A stretch of DNA of 48,624 nucleotides from SAR324 cluster bacterium (GTDB lineage: Bacteria > SAR324 > NAC60-12): NCBI GenBank assembly GCA_029245725.1, contig JAQWOT010000061.1, forward strand, positions 1 through 48,624, read 5' to 3'. The position numbers were made by a program, and so were the translations under genes. Under the pieces are notes generated by a model. The model searched no databases and was not told where the DNA came from. It saw only the letters and a program-made list of their open reading frames with translations. This document shows, piece after piece, positions 18,781 through 27,596 of this stretch (positions within the stretch are counted from its first letter, which is position 1; the number at the start of each line of letters is the position of its first letter).

Positions 18781-20784
18781 CTAGGCCTCTTGTTCTTCTT
18801 TTTCGTTCTTTGATTTGGTGATTGGCAGAGTGAAAGTGATCTTTGCCCCCTTGCCAATGCCCTCGGATGTCAACTCAACAATACCCTTGTGAAAACGGAT
18901 AAAATTTGCGCAGTCGTGCAAACCAAACCCAGAACCACGCTTTTTGGTTGAATATCCAAATTCAAAGGCCCGCTTCAGGGACTCTGGTTCAGCACCTTGG
19001 CCATTATCTTCAACATACATCTGAAGTTGGTCACTTCTCAGTATCGTGGCTCCCACTCTGACCCTCCCCTGATACCCATCTTTGGAGGCACGCAGACTCT
19101 GATCGATGCTCTCGATGCTGTTCTTGAATAAATTCATAAAGATCTGAACGAGCTTGTTTGGATCATTTTGAATTTTTGGTAGTTCTGGTTGAACTTCTTC
19201 GATAACCATAATGTTTCGCTTATCGAACGCTGGCTTCATCATTTCCATCGCATCATCGATCACCTGTTCAATCTGAACCTCTTCAGTATTCGACTGCTGT
19301 GTCGCGTACTTCTGCTGTAACGCAATAATTTCCGTGATGTGATCAAGCTGATGTGCCATCACATCCATCGACTTAAGTTCATCCTCTTCCTGTTGGTCAG
19401 AGGTTTGGGTGAGTTGCTTGAGGAATGGTAGAAACTGTTGACCACGGGGAGAACTGAAAAAATCTCCCAAGTCACCCTGGTGCTGTTCCAACAAACTATA
19501 CAACTGTTGGAGATAGCTGGAAAACTGTGATTCTACTTTGTTCTGATGAAGCTTTTGGAGTCGGACTACAAGGGGGGTGATGGCGTTCCCAATGTTGTGC
19601 AGAACACTGATTGCGTGTTCAACAATACCGGCGTTGTATGCCTGCTGTACCTGCTTCTTCTTTTCCTCATCCAGCAGACGCATAGTTTCACGAAGTTGTA
19701 GATTTTTTTCATTCAATTCCAAGGTTCGCTGGGAAACTCGCTCTTCAAGGTAACGGTTGTAGGTTTCCAAGCTATTCGCCATATCCGTAAAAGCTCGATG
19801 GAGTTTCTTGATCTCCACCAATTGACTTTCCTTCGGACGCGAAGTGAAATCTCCATCTGCCACCTGGTTAACAATACCGACGAGTTCATGAATAGGCTGC
19901 ATCAAGTGACGACTTAGAAAACGAACTCCCAACAGTGAAATTCCAATGATGATTCCGAAGATCAGAGTCACTAATAACGGCAAACGCACCCCAAGCTTAC
20001 CAATAGCGATTTCCCGGTCGACTTCTACGATTAGACAAGCATTTGGGTAGCCTAGCCAGCGATAAGCCGTCACTACATCATCACCAAAATCATTAACCAC
20101 AACCCCAGATCCTGTAACCTCTTCACGACAATTTCCAATCAGCTGCCAAGTTTCGTCAGACAGGCTTCTATCAGGCATGAACGAGAGTACATTCCCCGCT
20201 GAATCGGCAAAGAATCCTCTGCTTTGTCCGTCCTGATTTCTGTCTGTAAACAACTCCGTCATTGATTGACTGCTGAGCAAAGCTAGCAATTTCGAATTGG
20301 TCCGATCTCGGCCAACCAGTTCCTCATTAGCTACATCTACCCGAATCGGCAGCACAATTGTTCCTGATTTGAGCAACTGCAGAGAGCCAAGTTCGGATTG
20401 ATTGAATTCCTTGAGAGTTTCCCATCTCGTTTCTTCGGGCAATTCACCTGACTTGATCGTTTGCAGCAACTGGCCTTCAGAGTTCAGTTGCCAGATCCCA
20501 GCATAGTGATCGGGTTCAAAAAGGCTTCTCTGCGCAAATGCTTCCGCCTTCCAGAGATTGGGGGCATTAGCTAACTGGCGAATATCCTTTGCCGCATTTT
20601 GATACCACTGATCAGATGCCAGCGCCCATAGTTCTGCTATATGTTCCAGATTTTGTTGCGCTTCCTTCTCCATCATGTTCTGAAAATAAATCAGAGTCAC
20701 TGCGCCTCCAATGAGGCTTGGGAACATGGCGAGTAGGATAAAAGAAATTACAATCTCGTTCTGTAGGCTTCGAACAAACTTCAT
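18781..20784 (-). CDS. membrane sensor histidine kinase with periplasmic domain and HAMP
   Basis: A 667-residue kinase. One membrane helix at about 12-34, a large periplasmic domain (about 35-262, probably Cache-like by layout), and a second helix at about 265-288. Then HAMP (HLMQPIHELVGIVNQVADGDFTSRP begins it), a long coiled coil, and a phospho-acceptor box VEHAISVLHNIGNAITPLV with His396 in the H-N-I-G-N form rather than the common H-E-I/L-x-N form. The ATPase domain has NLFKNSIESID, EDNGQGAEP and KRGSGFGLHD. It sits between the receiver-cyclase gene and cheA, 35 and 66 bases from each. A natural partner for one or more of the three receivers beside it; direct link to the CheA array is inference. 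Confidence 0.9.
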   Translation of the reverse strand: MKFVRSLQNEIVISFILLAMFPSLIGGAVTLIYFQNMMEKEAQQNLEHIAELWALASDQWYQNAAKDIRQLANAPNLWKAEAFAQRSLFEPDHYAGIWQLNSEGQLLQTIKSGELPEETRWETLKEFNQSELGSLQLLKSGTIVLPIRVDVANEELVGRDRTNSKLLALLSSQSMTELFTDRNQDGQSRGFFADSAGNVLSFMPDRSLSDETWQLIGNCREEVTGSGVVVNDFGDDVVTAYRWLGYPNACLIVEVDREIAIGKLGVRLPLLVTLIFGIIIGISLLGVRFLSRHLMQPIHELVGIVNQVADGDFTSRPKESQLVEIKKLHRAFTDMANSLETYNRYLEERVSQRTLELNEKNLQLRETMRLLDEEKKKQVQQAYNAGIVEHAISVLHNIGNAITPLVVRLQKLHQNKVESQFSSYLQQLYSLLEQHQGDLGDFFSSPRGQQFLPFLKQLTQTSDQQEEDELKSMDVMAHQLDHITEIIALQQKYATQQSNTEEVQIEQVIDDAMEMMKPAFDKRNIMVIEEVQPELPKIQNDPNKLVQIFMNLFKNSIESIDQSLRASKDGYQGRVRVGATILRSDQLQMYVEDNGQGAEPESLKRAFEFGYSTKKRGSGFGLHDCANFIRFHKGIVELTSEGIGKGAKITFTLPITKSKNEKEEQEA

Positions 20785-20819
20785 CGAGAACTCAGTTGAT
20801 TTAGAAGATTCGGATTGGC

Positions 20820-22169
20820 TTAGAAATGCTCATCAATCGGTGCATCATCACCATATTCAGCAATGTGTTTAAGGCGTTCCAAGTAAAGCTCAACAAGGTT
20901 GTCCTCAACTCCCATTGAAGCCAGACGCTCAAATTGGGAGCGAGCATCGTCAAATTCTGAGGCGTGAAATGATTTCACAGCTAGCTCGAACAGTTCTAAA
21001 TTTTCTTTTTTGAACTCTCGGAGGTCTTCGTACTCCTCGTCAAAAACCTCATAAAGTCTGACCAGCAGACTTCGACCTCTCACCTTGCGCATATCTACTA
21101 AGCGAATCATGTATTGACTCGAGTCTTTCAGACCATCGTACGTACCTTCACTAATCAACAGATCAGTCTTGAAAGGCTTGGTCAGCATTTCAATGCGAGA
21201 AGCCAGATTGACGGCATCACTCACCACAGAGCTCTCCATTCGGTAGTGCTCCCCAATAGTACCCAGCATCACATTTCCACTATGAATACCTATCCCGATT
21301 CGCACCGAAGAATAACCCGCACGTGAACGCCCTTGATTATACCAGCGAAGCGAACGGATCATTTCAAGAGCTCCACGCACGGCATCGTCTGGTTCCACTT
21401 GGAAAAGCGCCATGATTGCATCACCAATAAACTTGTCGATGATGCCTCGATTCCTCCGGATTACCGGCCCCATCAATCCAAGGTAGGAATTGATGAAGCG
21501 AAAATTTTCTGCCGGTGAGAGACGTTCTGAAAGGGATGTGAAGGAGCGAATATCAGAGAAGAGAATGGACATGGGCATTTCGGCGTGATCGCCAATTTGC
21601 ACTTCCAGAATGTTTTCCTTGTTCAACAGTTTTAGGAATTCCTTGGGTACAAAACGCTCATAAGCTCGGTTCAATTGGTCAATTTCTCGTCTGTAGATGA
21701 GAAACTGAGCCATCTGGGTCAATTCGTCGGGATCAAATGGTTTCTTTAGCAGTAGGAACCGGCTGTCACCAAGTTGATCAGCCATGTTCTGACGAGATGT
21801 ATCTGAGTAGGCTGTAACGATCACAATTTCAATAAATGGATCAATCGTGACAAGCCGTTCCGCAGTTTCCAGACCATCAATGCCCGGAGGCATTCGCATA
21901 TCGATGAAAGCAATTGAAAACGGTTGACCGATTTTGTTCGCCCTGACTGCTTCATCCAAGCCCAGCAACCCTTGGTTAACCGTAGTTACTTCAAAGCACT
22001 GACGGACTCTGCCGACACCTTCTTCAGGAGCCACTCGCTGGGTACCAAAGAGCGAATCTGCCATGGCCTGCAATTCCTCTCCTGCCACGTTAGCCTCAGG
22101 CACCAGAACTGAACGGCAGGTCTCCAGAATTTTTGGATCGTCATCAATGACGAGAATGCGATGAGTCAT
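20820..22169 (-). CDS. response regulator fused to class III nucleotide cyclase
   Basis: A 449-residue receiver-cyclase. The receiver (about residues 4-160) has VIDDDPKILETC, phospho-acceptor Asp90 in FIDMRMPPGIDG, a T/S at VTAYSDTS and Lys142-Lys143 in KKPFDPDEL; between the first strand and FEVTTV is an unusually long segment of about 40 residues. The cyclase domain (about 195-370) has the two metal aspartates, Asp206 in FSDIRSFTSLSE and Asp250 in DKFIGDAIM, the purine-contacting Lys246, Ser314 where Asp or Thr is usual, and Asn321/Arg325 in NLASR. Lysine at 246 points to cAMP rather than cGMP. C-terminal helical tail of about 75 residues. Part of the chemosensory operon. Confidence 0.92.
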   Translation of the reverse strand: MTHRILVIDDDPKILETCRSVLVPEANVAGEELQAMADSLFGTQRVAPEEGVGRVRQCFEVTTVNQGLLGLDEAVRANKIGQPFSIAFIDMRMPPGIDGLETAERLVTIDPFIEIVIVTAYSDTSRQNMADQLGDSRFLLLKKPFDPDELTQMAQFLIYRREIDQLNRAYERFVPKEFLKLLNKENILEVQIGDHAEMPMSILFSDIRSFTSLSERLSPAENFRFINSYLGLMGPVIRRNRGIIDKFIGDAIMALFQVEPDDAVRGALEMIRSLRWYNQGRSRAGYSSVRIGIGIHSGNVMLGTIGEHYRMESSVVSDAVNLASRIEMLTKPFKTDLLISEGTYDGLKDSSQYMIRLVDMRKVRGRSLLVRLYEVFDEEYEDLREFKKENLELFELAVKSFHASEFDDARSQFERLASMGVEDNLVELYLERLKHIAEYGDDAPIDEHF

Positions 22170-22226
22170 GAGGGGCTACCTTCGGAGCTGCTATGCATTC
22201 AGAACTTGGGTTTTAGTGAGCAACTT

Positions 22227-22715
22227 TTAATTCTCCAAGATTTCTTTGTCTCTTCGATTTGCCAAAAATTGAACGATCTGCGTTAGTTCGTCTGGATCAA
22301 AAGGCTTTTTCAATAGTAAAAATCGGCCATCACCGAGTTCCTTGGCCATGCTCATTCGTGAGGTGTCAGAGTAAGCTGTCACAATCACAATTTCGATTGA
22401 GGGATCAATCTCAATCAAGCGCTTCGCAGTCTCCAGACCATTGATTCCTGGTGGCATTCGCATGTCAATGGTCGCAATTTGATAGGGGTTGCCATCGCTA
22501 ATTGCGTTACCTGCTTCCTCCAATGCCAACAAACCTTGATTGACGGTAGTCACTTCAAAGTTATTGACCATCTCTTCTACAACTTCCTCCACACTACCGA
22601 AGAGAGCACTAGCCATCATCTGCAAATCCTGTTTTGCACTTTGATCCTCATCTCCAAGAATAAAGCGGCAGGTCTCCAGAATATTAGGATCATCATCAAT
22701 CACTAAGACACGCAT
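22227..22715 (-). CDS. stand-alone response regulator receiver with enlarged first loop
   Basis: A single receiver domain of 162 residues with no output domain. Visible: VIDDDPNILETC, then a segment of about 35 residues with LQMMASALFG, FEVTTVNQG, phospho-acceptor Asp84 in TIDMRMPPGING, VTAYSDTSR and LLLKKPFDPDEL. It is very similar to the receiver half of the next gene, the cyclase fusion, sharing IEIVIVTAYSDTSR almost unchanged, so the two arose by duplication. AGGAG lies about nine bases before the ATG. It could act as a CheY-like diffusible output, a phosphate sink for the kinase, or a partner of the HNIGN-type kinase; the sequence does not decide. Confidence 0.9.
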   Translation of the reverse strand: MRVLVIDDDPNILETCRFILGDEDQSAKQDLQMMASALFGSVEEVVEEMVNNFEVTTVNQGLLALEEAGNAISDGNPYQIATIDMRMPPGINGLETAKRLIEIDPSIEIVIVTAYSDTSRMSMAKELGDGRFLLLKKPFDPDELTQIVQFLANRRDKEILEN

Positions 22716-22750
22716 AGCTGAAAACTCCTAAACATTGTTCATGTTTTTTC

Positions 22751-23263
22751 TCATTTGCTTTGCTCACCTCTGCGCTGATGCATATCCTGTCGATGAGCCA
22801 AGAACTGAGCCATTTGCATCAATTCATCAGGATCAAACGGTTTTTTTAGCAATTGAAAATTACTGACACCCAATTGCTGCGCCATGCTCTGACGAGGAGT
22901 ATCTGAGTATCCAGTCAGAATGATAATTTCCATGTCCGGATCAATACTCAAAATCTGACGAGCGGTTTCAAGACCATCAATTCCGTAAGGCATACGGATA
23001 TCAACAAATGCCATTGTAAAGGGCTGTCCAGCTTGAATAGCTTTACCAACCTCATCAACTCCAATCTTTCCCTCGTTAACTGTCGTTACTTCAAATTTGA
23101 TATTCAAGGTTTCATCTAGACCATTCTCAACATCTTCCTCAAAAAGCTCACCTGCCATAGACTCTAGTTCTTTCCCAGCTTTTGAAATCTCTGGAGCTAG
23201 AATCATCTGACAGGTTTCTAGAATCTTCGGATCATCATCAATCACCAGAATGCGATGGTTCAT
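22751..23263 (-). CDS. stand-alone response regulator receiver, first gene of the chemosensory operon
   Basis: A single receiver domain of 170 residues. VIDDDPKILETC begins it; the extra segment after the first helix contains LESMAGELFE and is acidic; FEVTTVNEG follows, then phospho-acceptor Asp88 in FVDIRMPYGIDG, LTGYSDTPR, and QLLKKPFDPDEL. It is the most diverged of the three related receivers (IIILTGYSDTP against IVIVTAYSDTS in the other two). The short C-terminal tail is rich in Q, R and H. It is divergent from panC across about 245 bases, which must hold the operon's promoter, though I could not pick one with confidence. Confidence 0.9.
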   Translation of the reverse strand: MNHRILVIDDDPKILETCQMILAPEISKAGKELESMAGELFEEDVENGLDETLNIKFEVTTVNEGKIGVDEVGKAIQAGQPFTMAFVDIRMPYGIDGLETARQILSIDPDMEIIILTGYSDTPRQSMAQQLGVSNFQLLKKPFDPDELMQMAQFLAHRQDMHQRRGEQSK

Positions 23264-23509
23264 TGGCCAATCTCGACAAGAAATATTCAGTTAGGTGGAA
23301 TCAACGAATAAATTTAATTTTGCGATATGGTGTTTCGTAACAATTGGTCACAAAATATTCATCAACTGCAACGATCATTTACTACGAATACCCAGATATT
23401 TCAAACCACAAAAGGGGTACGGCTTGCTGTTACCTAACAATCTGCTAGTTCCATTATTGGATTACTTACTAAAGGCTGACACTACCCGATTCCAATTTGC
23501 TTTGGATTA
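23264..23509. promoter_or_regulatory. divergent intergenic region, chemosensory operon / panC
   Basis: About 245 AT-rich bases separate the outward-facing starts of the first receiver gene and panC, so both promoters should lie here. No strong inverted repeat or clear -35/-10 pair stood out. An open frame from a GTG at 23295 runs into the panC start (TAATG) but its sequence looks unlike a protein. Confidence 0.4.
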
Positions 23510-24370
23510 ATGACTTCATCAACTCCACTTGTACCAATCAAAACGTCCAAACATCTTCGTTTACTGAGGCAAGATTGGAGGAATCCCGTTGGCCTAGTTC
23601 CCACAATGGGAGCTCTCCATGAAGGTCATCTTCAATTGATTCGGCATGCTGCCCACTGTGCGGAGGAAGTCGTCGTTTCTATCTTTGTCAATCCCACACA
23701 GTTTTCTGCCAATGAAGACCTCGAAAGTTATCCTAGGAGCTTGGCCAGTGATATTGATATGGCCCAATTAGCTGGAGCAACCCAGATCTTTGCACCCACC
23801 GTAACGGATCTATATCCCAATGGTTTTTCCACTTATGTCGTTCCCAGCGGACCACTAGTTGAAAGATGGGAAGGTAGGAGTCGTCCACATTTTTTTCGTG
23901 GAGTCTGCACTGTCGTCTGTAAGTTATTCCAACTCATTCAACCAACATTCGCAATTTTTGGTCAGAAGGATTTTCAGCAACTTCAAGTAGTCCGTCAAAT
24001 GGTGAGTGACCTTGACTTCCAAATTGAAATTCAAGCATTGCCAACTGTGCGGGAGGAGGATGGATTGGCAATGAGTTCACGCAACACCTATCTTGATCTA
24101 GAAGAGCGAAAAGTAGCCCCGATCCTCTACCAAACATTGCAGCAGACCGCAGCAATCATTCAAAACAAACCAAAGCAAAATCTAGAGGTACTTTCTCAAA
24201 CCCTTACAAGCCAACTGAATGCAGTCCCTCAAATCAAGATCGATTACCTCAGCTTCGTTGATGCAGAATCACTTCAACCCGTTTCACAATTTAACGGAAA
24301 TGTCTGCTTGATGGTTGCAGCGTTTGTAGGTAATACTCGTCTAATCGACAATCTGCTTATTCAAACCTAG
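23510..24370 (+). CDS. panC: pantothenate synthetase
   Basis: ATP-dependent condensation of pantoate with beta-alanine, last step of pantothenate (vitamin B5) synthesis in the cytoplasm. Nucleotidyl-transferase fold with PTMGALHEGH (residues 31-40, the HIGH-like motif), VSIFVNPTQF, HFFRGVCTVVCKLF, FGQKDFQQLQVV, and the KMSKS-like region LAMSSRNTYL. Length 286 is normal. panB and panD are not adjacent in this window. The start at 23510 overlaps the stop of a doubtful upstream frame. Confidence 0.97.
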   Translation: MTSSTPLVPIKTSKHLRLLRQDWRNPVGLVPTMGALHEGHLQLIRHAAHCAEEVVVSIFVNPTQFSANEDLESYPRSLASDIDMAQLAGATQIFAPTVTDLYPNGFSTYVVPSGPLVERWEGRSRPHFFRGVCTVVCKLFQLIQPTFAIFGQKDFQQLQVVRQMVSDLDFQIEIQALPTVREEDGLAMSSRNTYLDLEERKVAPILYQTLQQTAAIIQNKPKQNLEVLSQTLTSQLNAVPQIKIDYLSFVDAESLQPVSQFNGNVCLMVAAFVGNTRLIDNLLIQT

Positions 24371-24448
24371 TGAACCCGCCTCAGGCCCACACCAAATCTG
24401 GTGAAAGCCCTGATTTCTTGTCTTGGCGTTTCGCACATTTAGGAAGCC

Positions 24449-27199
24449 ATGAAACTGATCCAAAAGATCTTCGGTAGTGAAAATGATCGCACCCTCAAAC
24501 GCTACCGCCATCTGGTGGTCCGCATCAATGAACTGGAACCACAGATGGAACAGTTGCAAGATGCTGATTTCCCAAATAAGACCGAGGAATATCAAAAAAG
24601 ACACAAAGATGGAGAAGCACTTGACGACTTGCTCCCAGAAGCCTTTGCCTTGGTCCGTGAAGCAGCCAGGCGAGTCATCGGAGAAAGACACTACGATGTT
24701 CAGTTGATTGGGGGAATTGCCTTACACGAAGGTAATATTTCTGAGATGCAGACTGGAGAAGGAAAAACCCTCGCATCAACCTGCCCTGTTTACTTGAACG
24801 CTTTGACCGGACTTGGGGTGCACGTGATCACGCCGAATGACTACCTTGCACGTCGTGATTCCAACTGGATGGGACAAATTTATCGATTCCTTGGAATGAA
24901 CACAGGCCTGATCCAGCATGGATATAGTGACCAAAGTCGCCGTGACAACTATGGCTGTGACATTACCTACGGAACAAATAACGAATTCGGCTTTGACTAC
25001 CTACGTGACAACATGAAGTTCGCGCTGACAGATTACGTTCAGCGAGGTTTTAATTTTGGAGTTGTCGATGAGGTTGACAGTATTCTGATTGATGAAGCCC
25101 GTACCCCTCTGATCATCAGTGGACCAACAGAAGACAATGTTGAGAAATACTACGTCATCAACAAACTGGTCCATAGACTGAGCCGCGAAATCCGTCGTGA
25201 AGAAGTACCAAAACTACCAACCCATGAACAACACGACATCGATCCCAATTGGCAGGAGAAGGAGGATAATGAGACTGTCCGCGAGGGTGATTATGGATTA
25301 GATGAGCGTTCCCGGGGAATCAACCTCACTGAAAGAGGTTCTGAATTGATGGAGGAGCGTGTGGAGCACTTGCTTCAGCCCAACACCAGCCTCTTCGATT
25401 ATGAGAATATGGAGGTGCTGCACCATATCAACCAGGCACTGAAAGCACATTACGTTTTCCGACGAGACGTCGATTACGTGGTTCAAAAGGGACAGGTTGT
25501 GATCGTGGATGAATTCACTGGTCGCCTGATGCCAGGGCGTCGCTTCAGTGATGGTTTGCACCAAGCCTTGGAAGCCAAGGAAGGAGTTCGGATTGAGCGT
25601 GAAAATCAGACTCTTGCAACCATCACCTTCCAAAATTACTTCCGTCTTTACGACAAACTCTCAGGAATGACAGGAACAGCAGAGACAGAAAAAGACGAGT
25701 TCAAGAAAATTTACAACTTGGGTGTTGTGGTTATTCCAACAAACCGAGTCGTGACGAGAAAAGATCTACCTGATGTGATCTTCAAAACGGTAGATGCGAA
25801 ATATCGTGCAGTGGTCAGTACCATCAAGGAACTCCACGAAAAAGGACAACCCGTATTGGTGGGTACCGTATCCATTGAAGTCTCAGAAGCAATCAGCAAA
25901 CTGCTAAGCCAAGCCAAGATTCCACATGAAGTTTTGAACGCCAAAAATCATGAACGTGAAGCAGAAATCATTGCCAAGGCAGGCCAAGTTAAGTCTGTCA
26001 CCATTGCAACGAATATGGCGGGGCGGGGGACAGATATTAAACCCTCCTTGGAAGCTCTTGAAGAAGGTGGGCTCTTCGTTTTGGGGACTGGGCGTCACGA
26101 CAGTCGAAGGATTGACAACCAATTACGGGGCCGATCTGGACGCCAAGGTGACGCAGGTTCCTCTCAATTCATGCTTTCCCTTGAAGACAATCTGCTCAGG
26201 GTATTCGGAGGTGAACGAATCTCCAAAATGATGGATCGGCTTCAAATTGATGAGGATGAGCAGATTGAGCATGTCTTCATTACCAAGGCCATTGGCAATG
26301 CCCAGAAAAAAGTGGAAGGATATCACTTTGACATCCGAAAACATGTTCTGCAGTTCGACGATGTGATGGAAAAGCAAAGATCCATCATTTACTCGCGCAG
26401 AAGGGAAATCCTGGGAGATTCAGTACAGGAATTGATGCTGGAAATGTCTAGTGATGTCGTGGATGAGTTATTTGATCAACACTGTAGTGAAAAGTACGTA
26501 GATCAGTGGGATGCATCAGGATTTAATCAGGCGTTCACCAATATTTTTGGCAAACTACCCAAGGAAAATTGGCACGAACAAGAGCTTGATGCTGAGGAAT
26601 TCAGAGAACAGTTCCATCAGCAAGTGGAGGATCTTTACCGGGAAAAACTGACGTACTTCCACAACGAACTAGGGCAAAACCTTGCTGCTGAACAAGCCGC
26701 TGCTGGGGTTAACGAAGAAGACAAAGATCAGTCTGCTCGGTTTGATGCGATGGTGGTTGACCTTGAACGTCAGATTCTTCTCAAGATCAATGATGGACTC
26801 TGGAAAGATCACTTGCTTTCAATGGACCACCTCCGAGAGGGCATCAGCCTAGTTGGTTACGCTCAAAAGAAGCCTTTGGATGAATATAAGCGTCAGGCTT
26901 TCGACATGTTCTCAGACCTGATGGCTCGAATCAGCCGAGAAGCAGTCAGCCTCTTCTACAAAATTCAGGTTGGTCCAAGTCCAGTGCGGCCAATTCAGGA
27001 AACTATGCCCGAGCAAAAGATGACAATGGTGCATGGGGAAAGTCCTGATACAAAGCCAGAGGAATTGAAACCAACTCCTATTCAGAAAGTGCACATTGGC
27101 CGGAACGATCCCTGTCCCTGTGGCAGCGGGAAAAAATACAAGCAGTGTCATGGAAAAACCCAGGCTGCTGAAGCCGCTGAAGAAGAGGACAATAACTAG
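24449..27199 (+). CDS. secA: preprotein translocase ATPase SecA
   Basis: Motor that drives unfolded preproteins through SecYEG. Visible: DEAD-like motor domain 1 with the Walker A QTGEGKT (residues 101-107), TPNDYLARRD, VDEVDSILIDEARTPLIISG, then the preprotein cross-linking domain, YFRLYDKLSGMTGTA, motor domain 2 with ATNMAGRGTDI and LRGRSGRQGD, the helical scaffold with LWKDHLLSMDHLREGI, and the zinc tail NDPCPCGSGKKYKQCHG, which binds SecB and ribosome. Length 916 residues is typical. AGGAAG precedes the ATG. Its TAG lies within a CTAG shared with the bolA stop on the other strand. A charged insertion (about 245-280, rich in E, D and R) lies in the cross-linking region. Confidence 0.98.
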   Translation: MKLIQKIFGSENDRTLKRYRHLVVRINELEPQMEQLQDADFPNKTEEYQKRHKDGEALDDLLPEAFALVREAARRVIGERHYDVQLIGGIALHEGNISEMQTGEGKTLASTCPVYLNALTGLGVHVITPNDYLARRDSNWMGQIYRFLGMNTGLIQHGYSDQSRRDNYGCDITYGTNNEFGFDYLRDNMKFALTDYVQRGFNFGVVDEVDSILIDEARTPLIISGPTEDNVEKYYVINKLVHRLSREIRREEVPKLPTHEQHDIDPNWQEKEDNETVREGDYGLDERSRGINLTERGSELMEERVEHLLQPNTSLFDYENMEVLHHINQALKAHYVFRRDVDYVVQKGQVVIVDEFTGRLMPGRRFSDGLHQALEAKEGVRIERENQTLATITFQNYFRLYDKLSGMTGTAETEKDEFKKIYNLGVVVIPTNRVVTRKDLPDVIFKTVDAKYRAVVSTIKELHEKGQPVLVGTVSIEVSEAISKLLSQAKIPHEVLNAKNHEREAEIIAKAGQVKSVTIATNMAGRGTDIKPSLEALEEGGLFVLGTGRHDSRRIDNQLRGRSGRQGDAGSSQFMLSLEDNLLRVFGGERISKMMDRLQIDEDEQIEHVFITKAIGNAQKKVEGYHFDIRKHVLQFDDVMEKQRSIIYSRRREILGDSVQELMLEMSSDVVDELFDQHCSEKYVDQWDASGFNQAFTNIFGKLPKENWHEQELDAEEFREQFHQQVEDLYREKLTYFHNELGQNLAAEQAAAGVNEEDKDQSARFDAMVVDLERQILLKINDGLWKDHLLSMDHLREGISLVGYAQKKPLDEYKRQAFDMFSDLMARISREAVSLFYKIQVGPSPVRPIQETMPEQKMTMVHGESPDTKPEELKPTPIQKVHIGRNDPCPCGSGKKYKQCHGKTQAAEAAEEEDNN

Positions 27200-27510
27200 T
27201 GCCCGCTGCCTCCTCGGCAGTTAGGAGTTAGATGAATCTGTTCGCCTAACTCTGACCACTGGGTTGGAGTATGGCAACGGAGAGAGAGGGCATGAACCTC
27301 GCCTTGCAATTCTTCCTGCAACACACGGTAGACTTGTTGATGCCTTTTGACAGAATTAATTCCTTCAAAAGCAGCAGAGACGATTGTCACCTTAAAATGG
27401 GATTCTGATCCTGAGGGAACATTGTGTTGATGGCTCTCATTCTCCACTTGAAGAAAATCAGGTTCCAATTGATCTTGAAGTTTGTTTTCGATGCTTTGTT
27501 GGATTCGCAT
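27196..27510 (-). CDS. bolA: BolA family protein
   Basis: Small protein that pairs with monothiol glutaredoxins through an iron-sulphur cluster and in some species acts in stress and morphology control. The 104 residues show the class II KH-like fold of BolA: IENKLQDQL, NESHQHNVPSGSESHFKVTIVS with the conserved S-H and F-K-V, FEGINSVKRHQQVYRVLQEEL carrying the R-H-Q/R motif, and VHALSLRCHTPTQW. The C-terminal tail has PNCRGG, as in E. coli-type BolA. It overlaps the end of secA by four bases tail-to-tail and is divergent from aroC. Confidence 0.93.
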   Translation of the reverse strand: MRIQQSIENKLQDQLEPDFLQVENESHQHNVPSGSESHFKVTIVSAAFEGINSVKRHQQVYRVLQEELQGEVHALSLRCHTPTQWSELGEQIHLTPNCRGGSGH

Positions 27511-27596
27511 AGCTCTCTTGAATTGTGAAGTCGAAGGATTACCAATCCATCAGAATATGATTTCCAATAATGCAATAATACCTAAAAGGGATAAAA

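Noticed and set aside
23295-23510. 71-codon frame ending TAATG at the panC start
   Set aside because: It begins with GTG, has no clear ribosome site, shows no recognisable domain, and fills a divergent promoter region; the TAATG junction alone is not enough.
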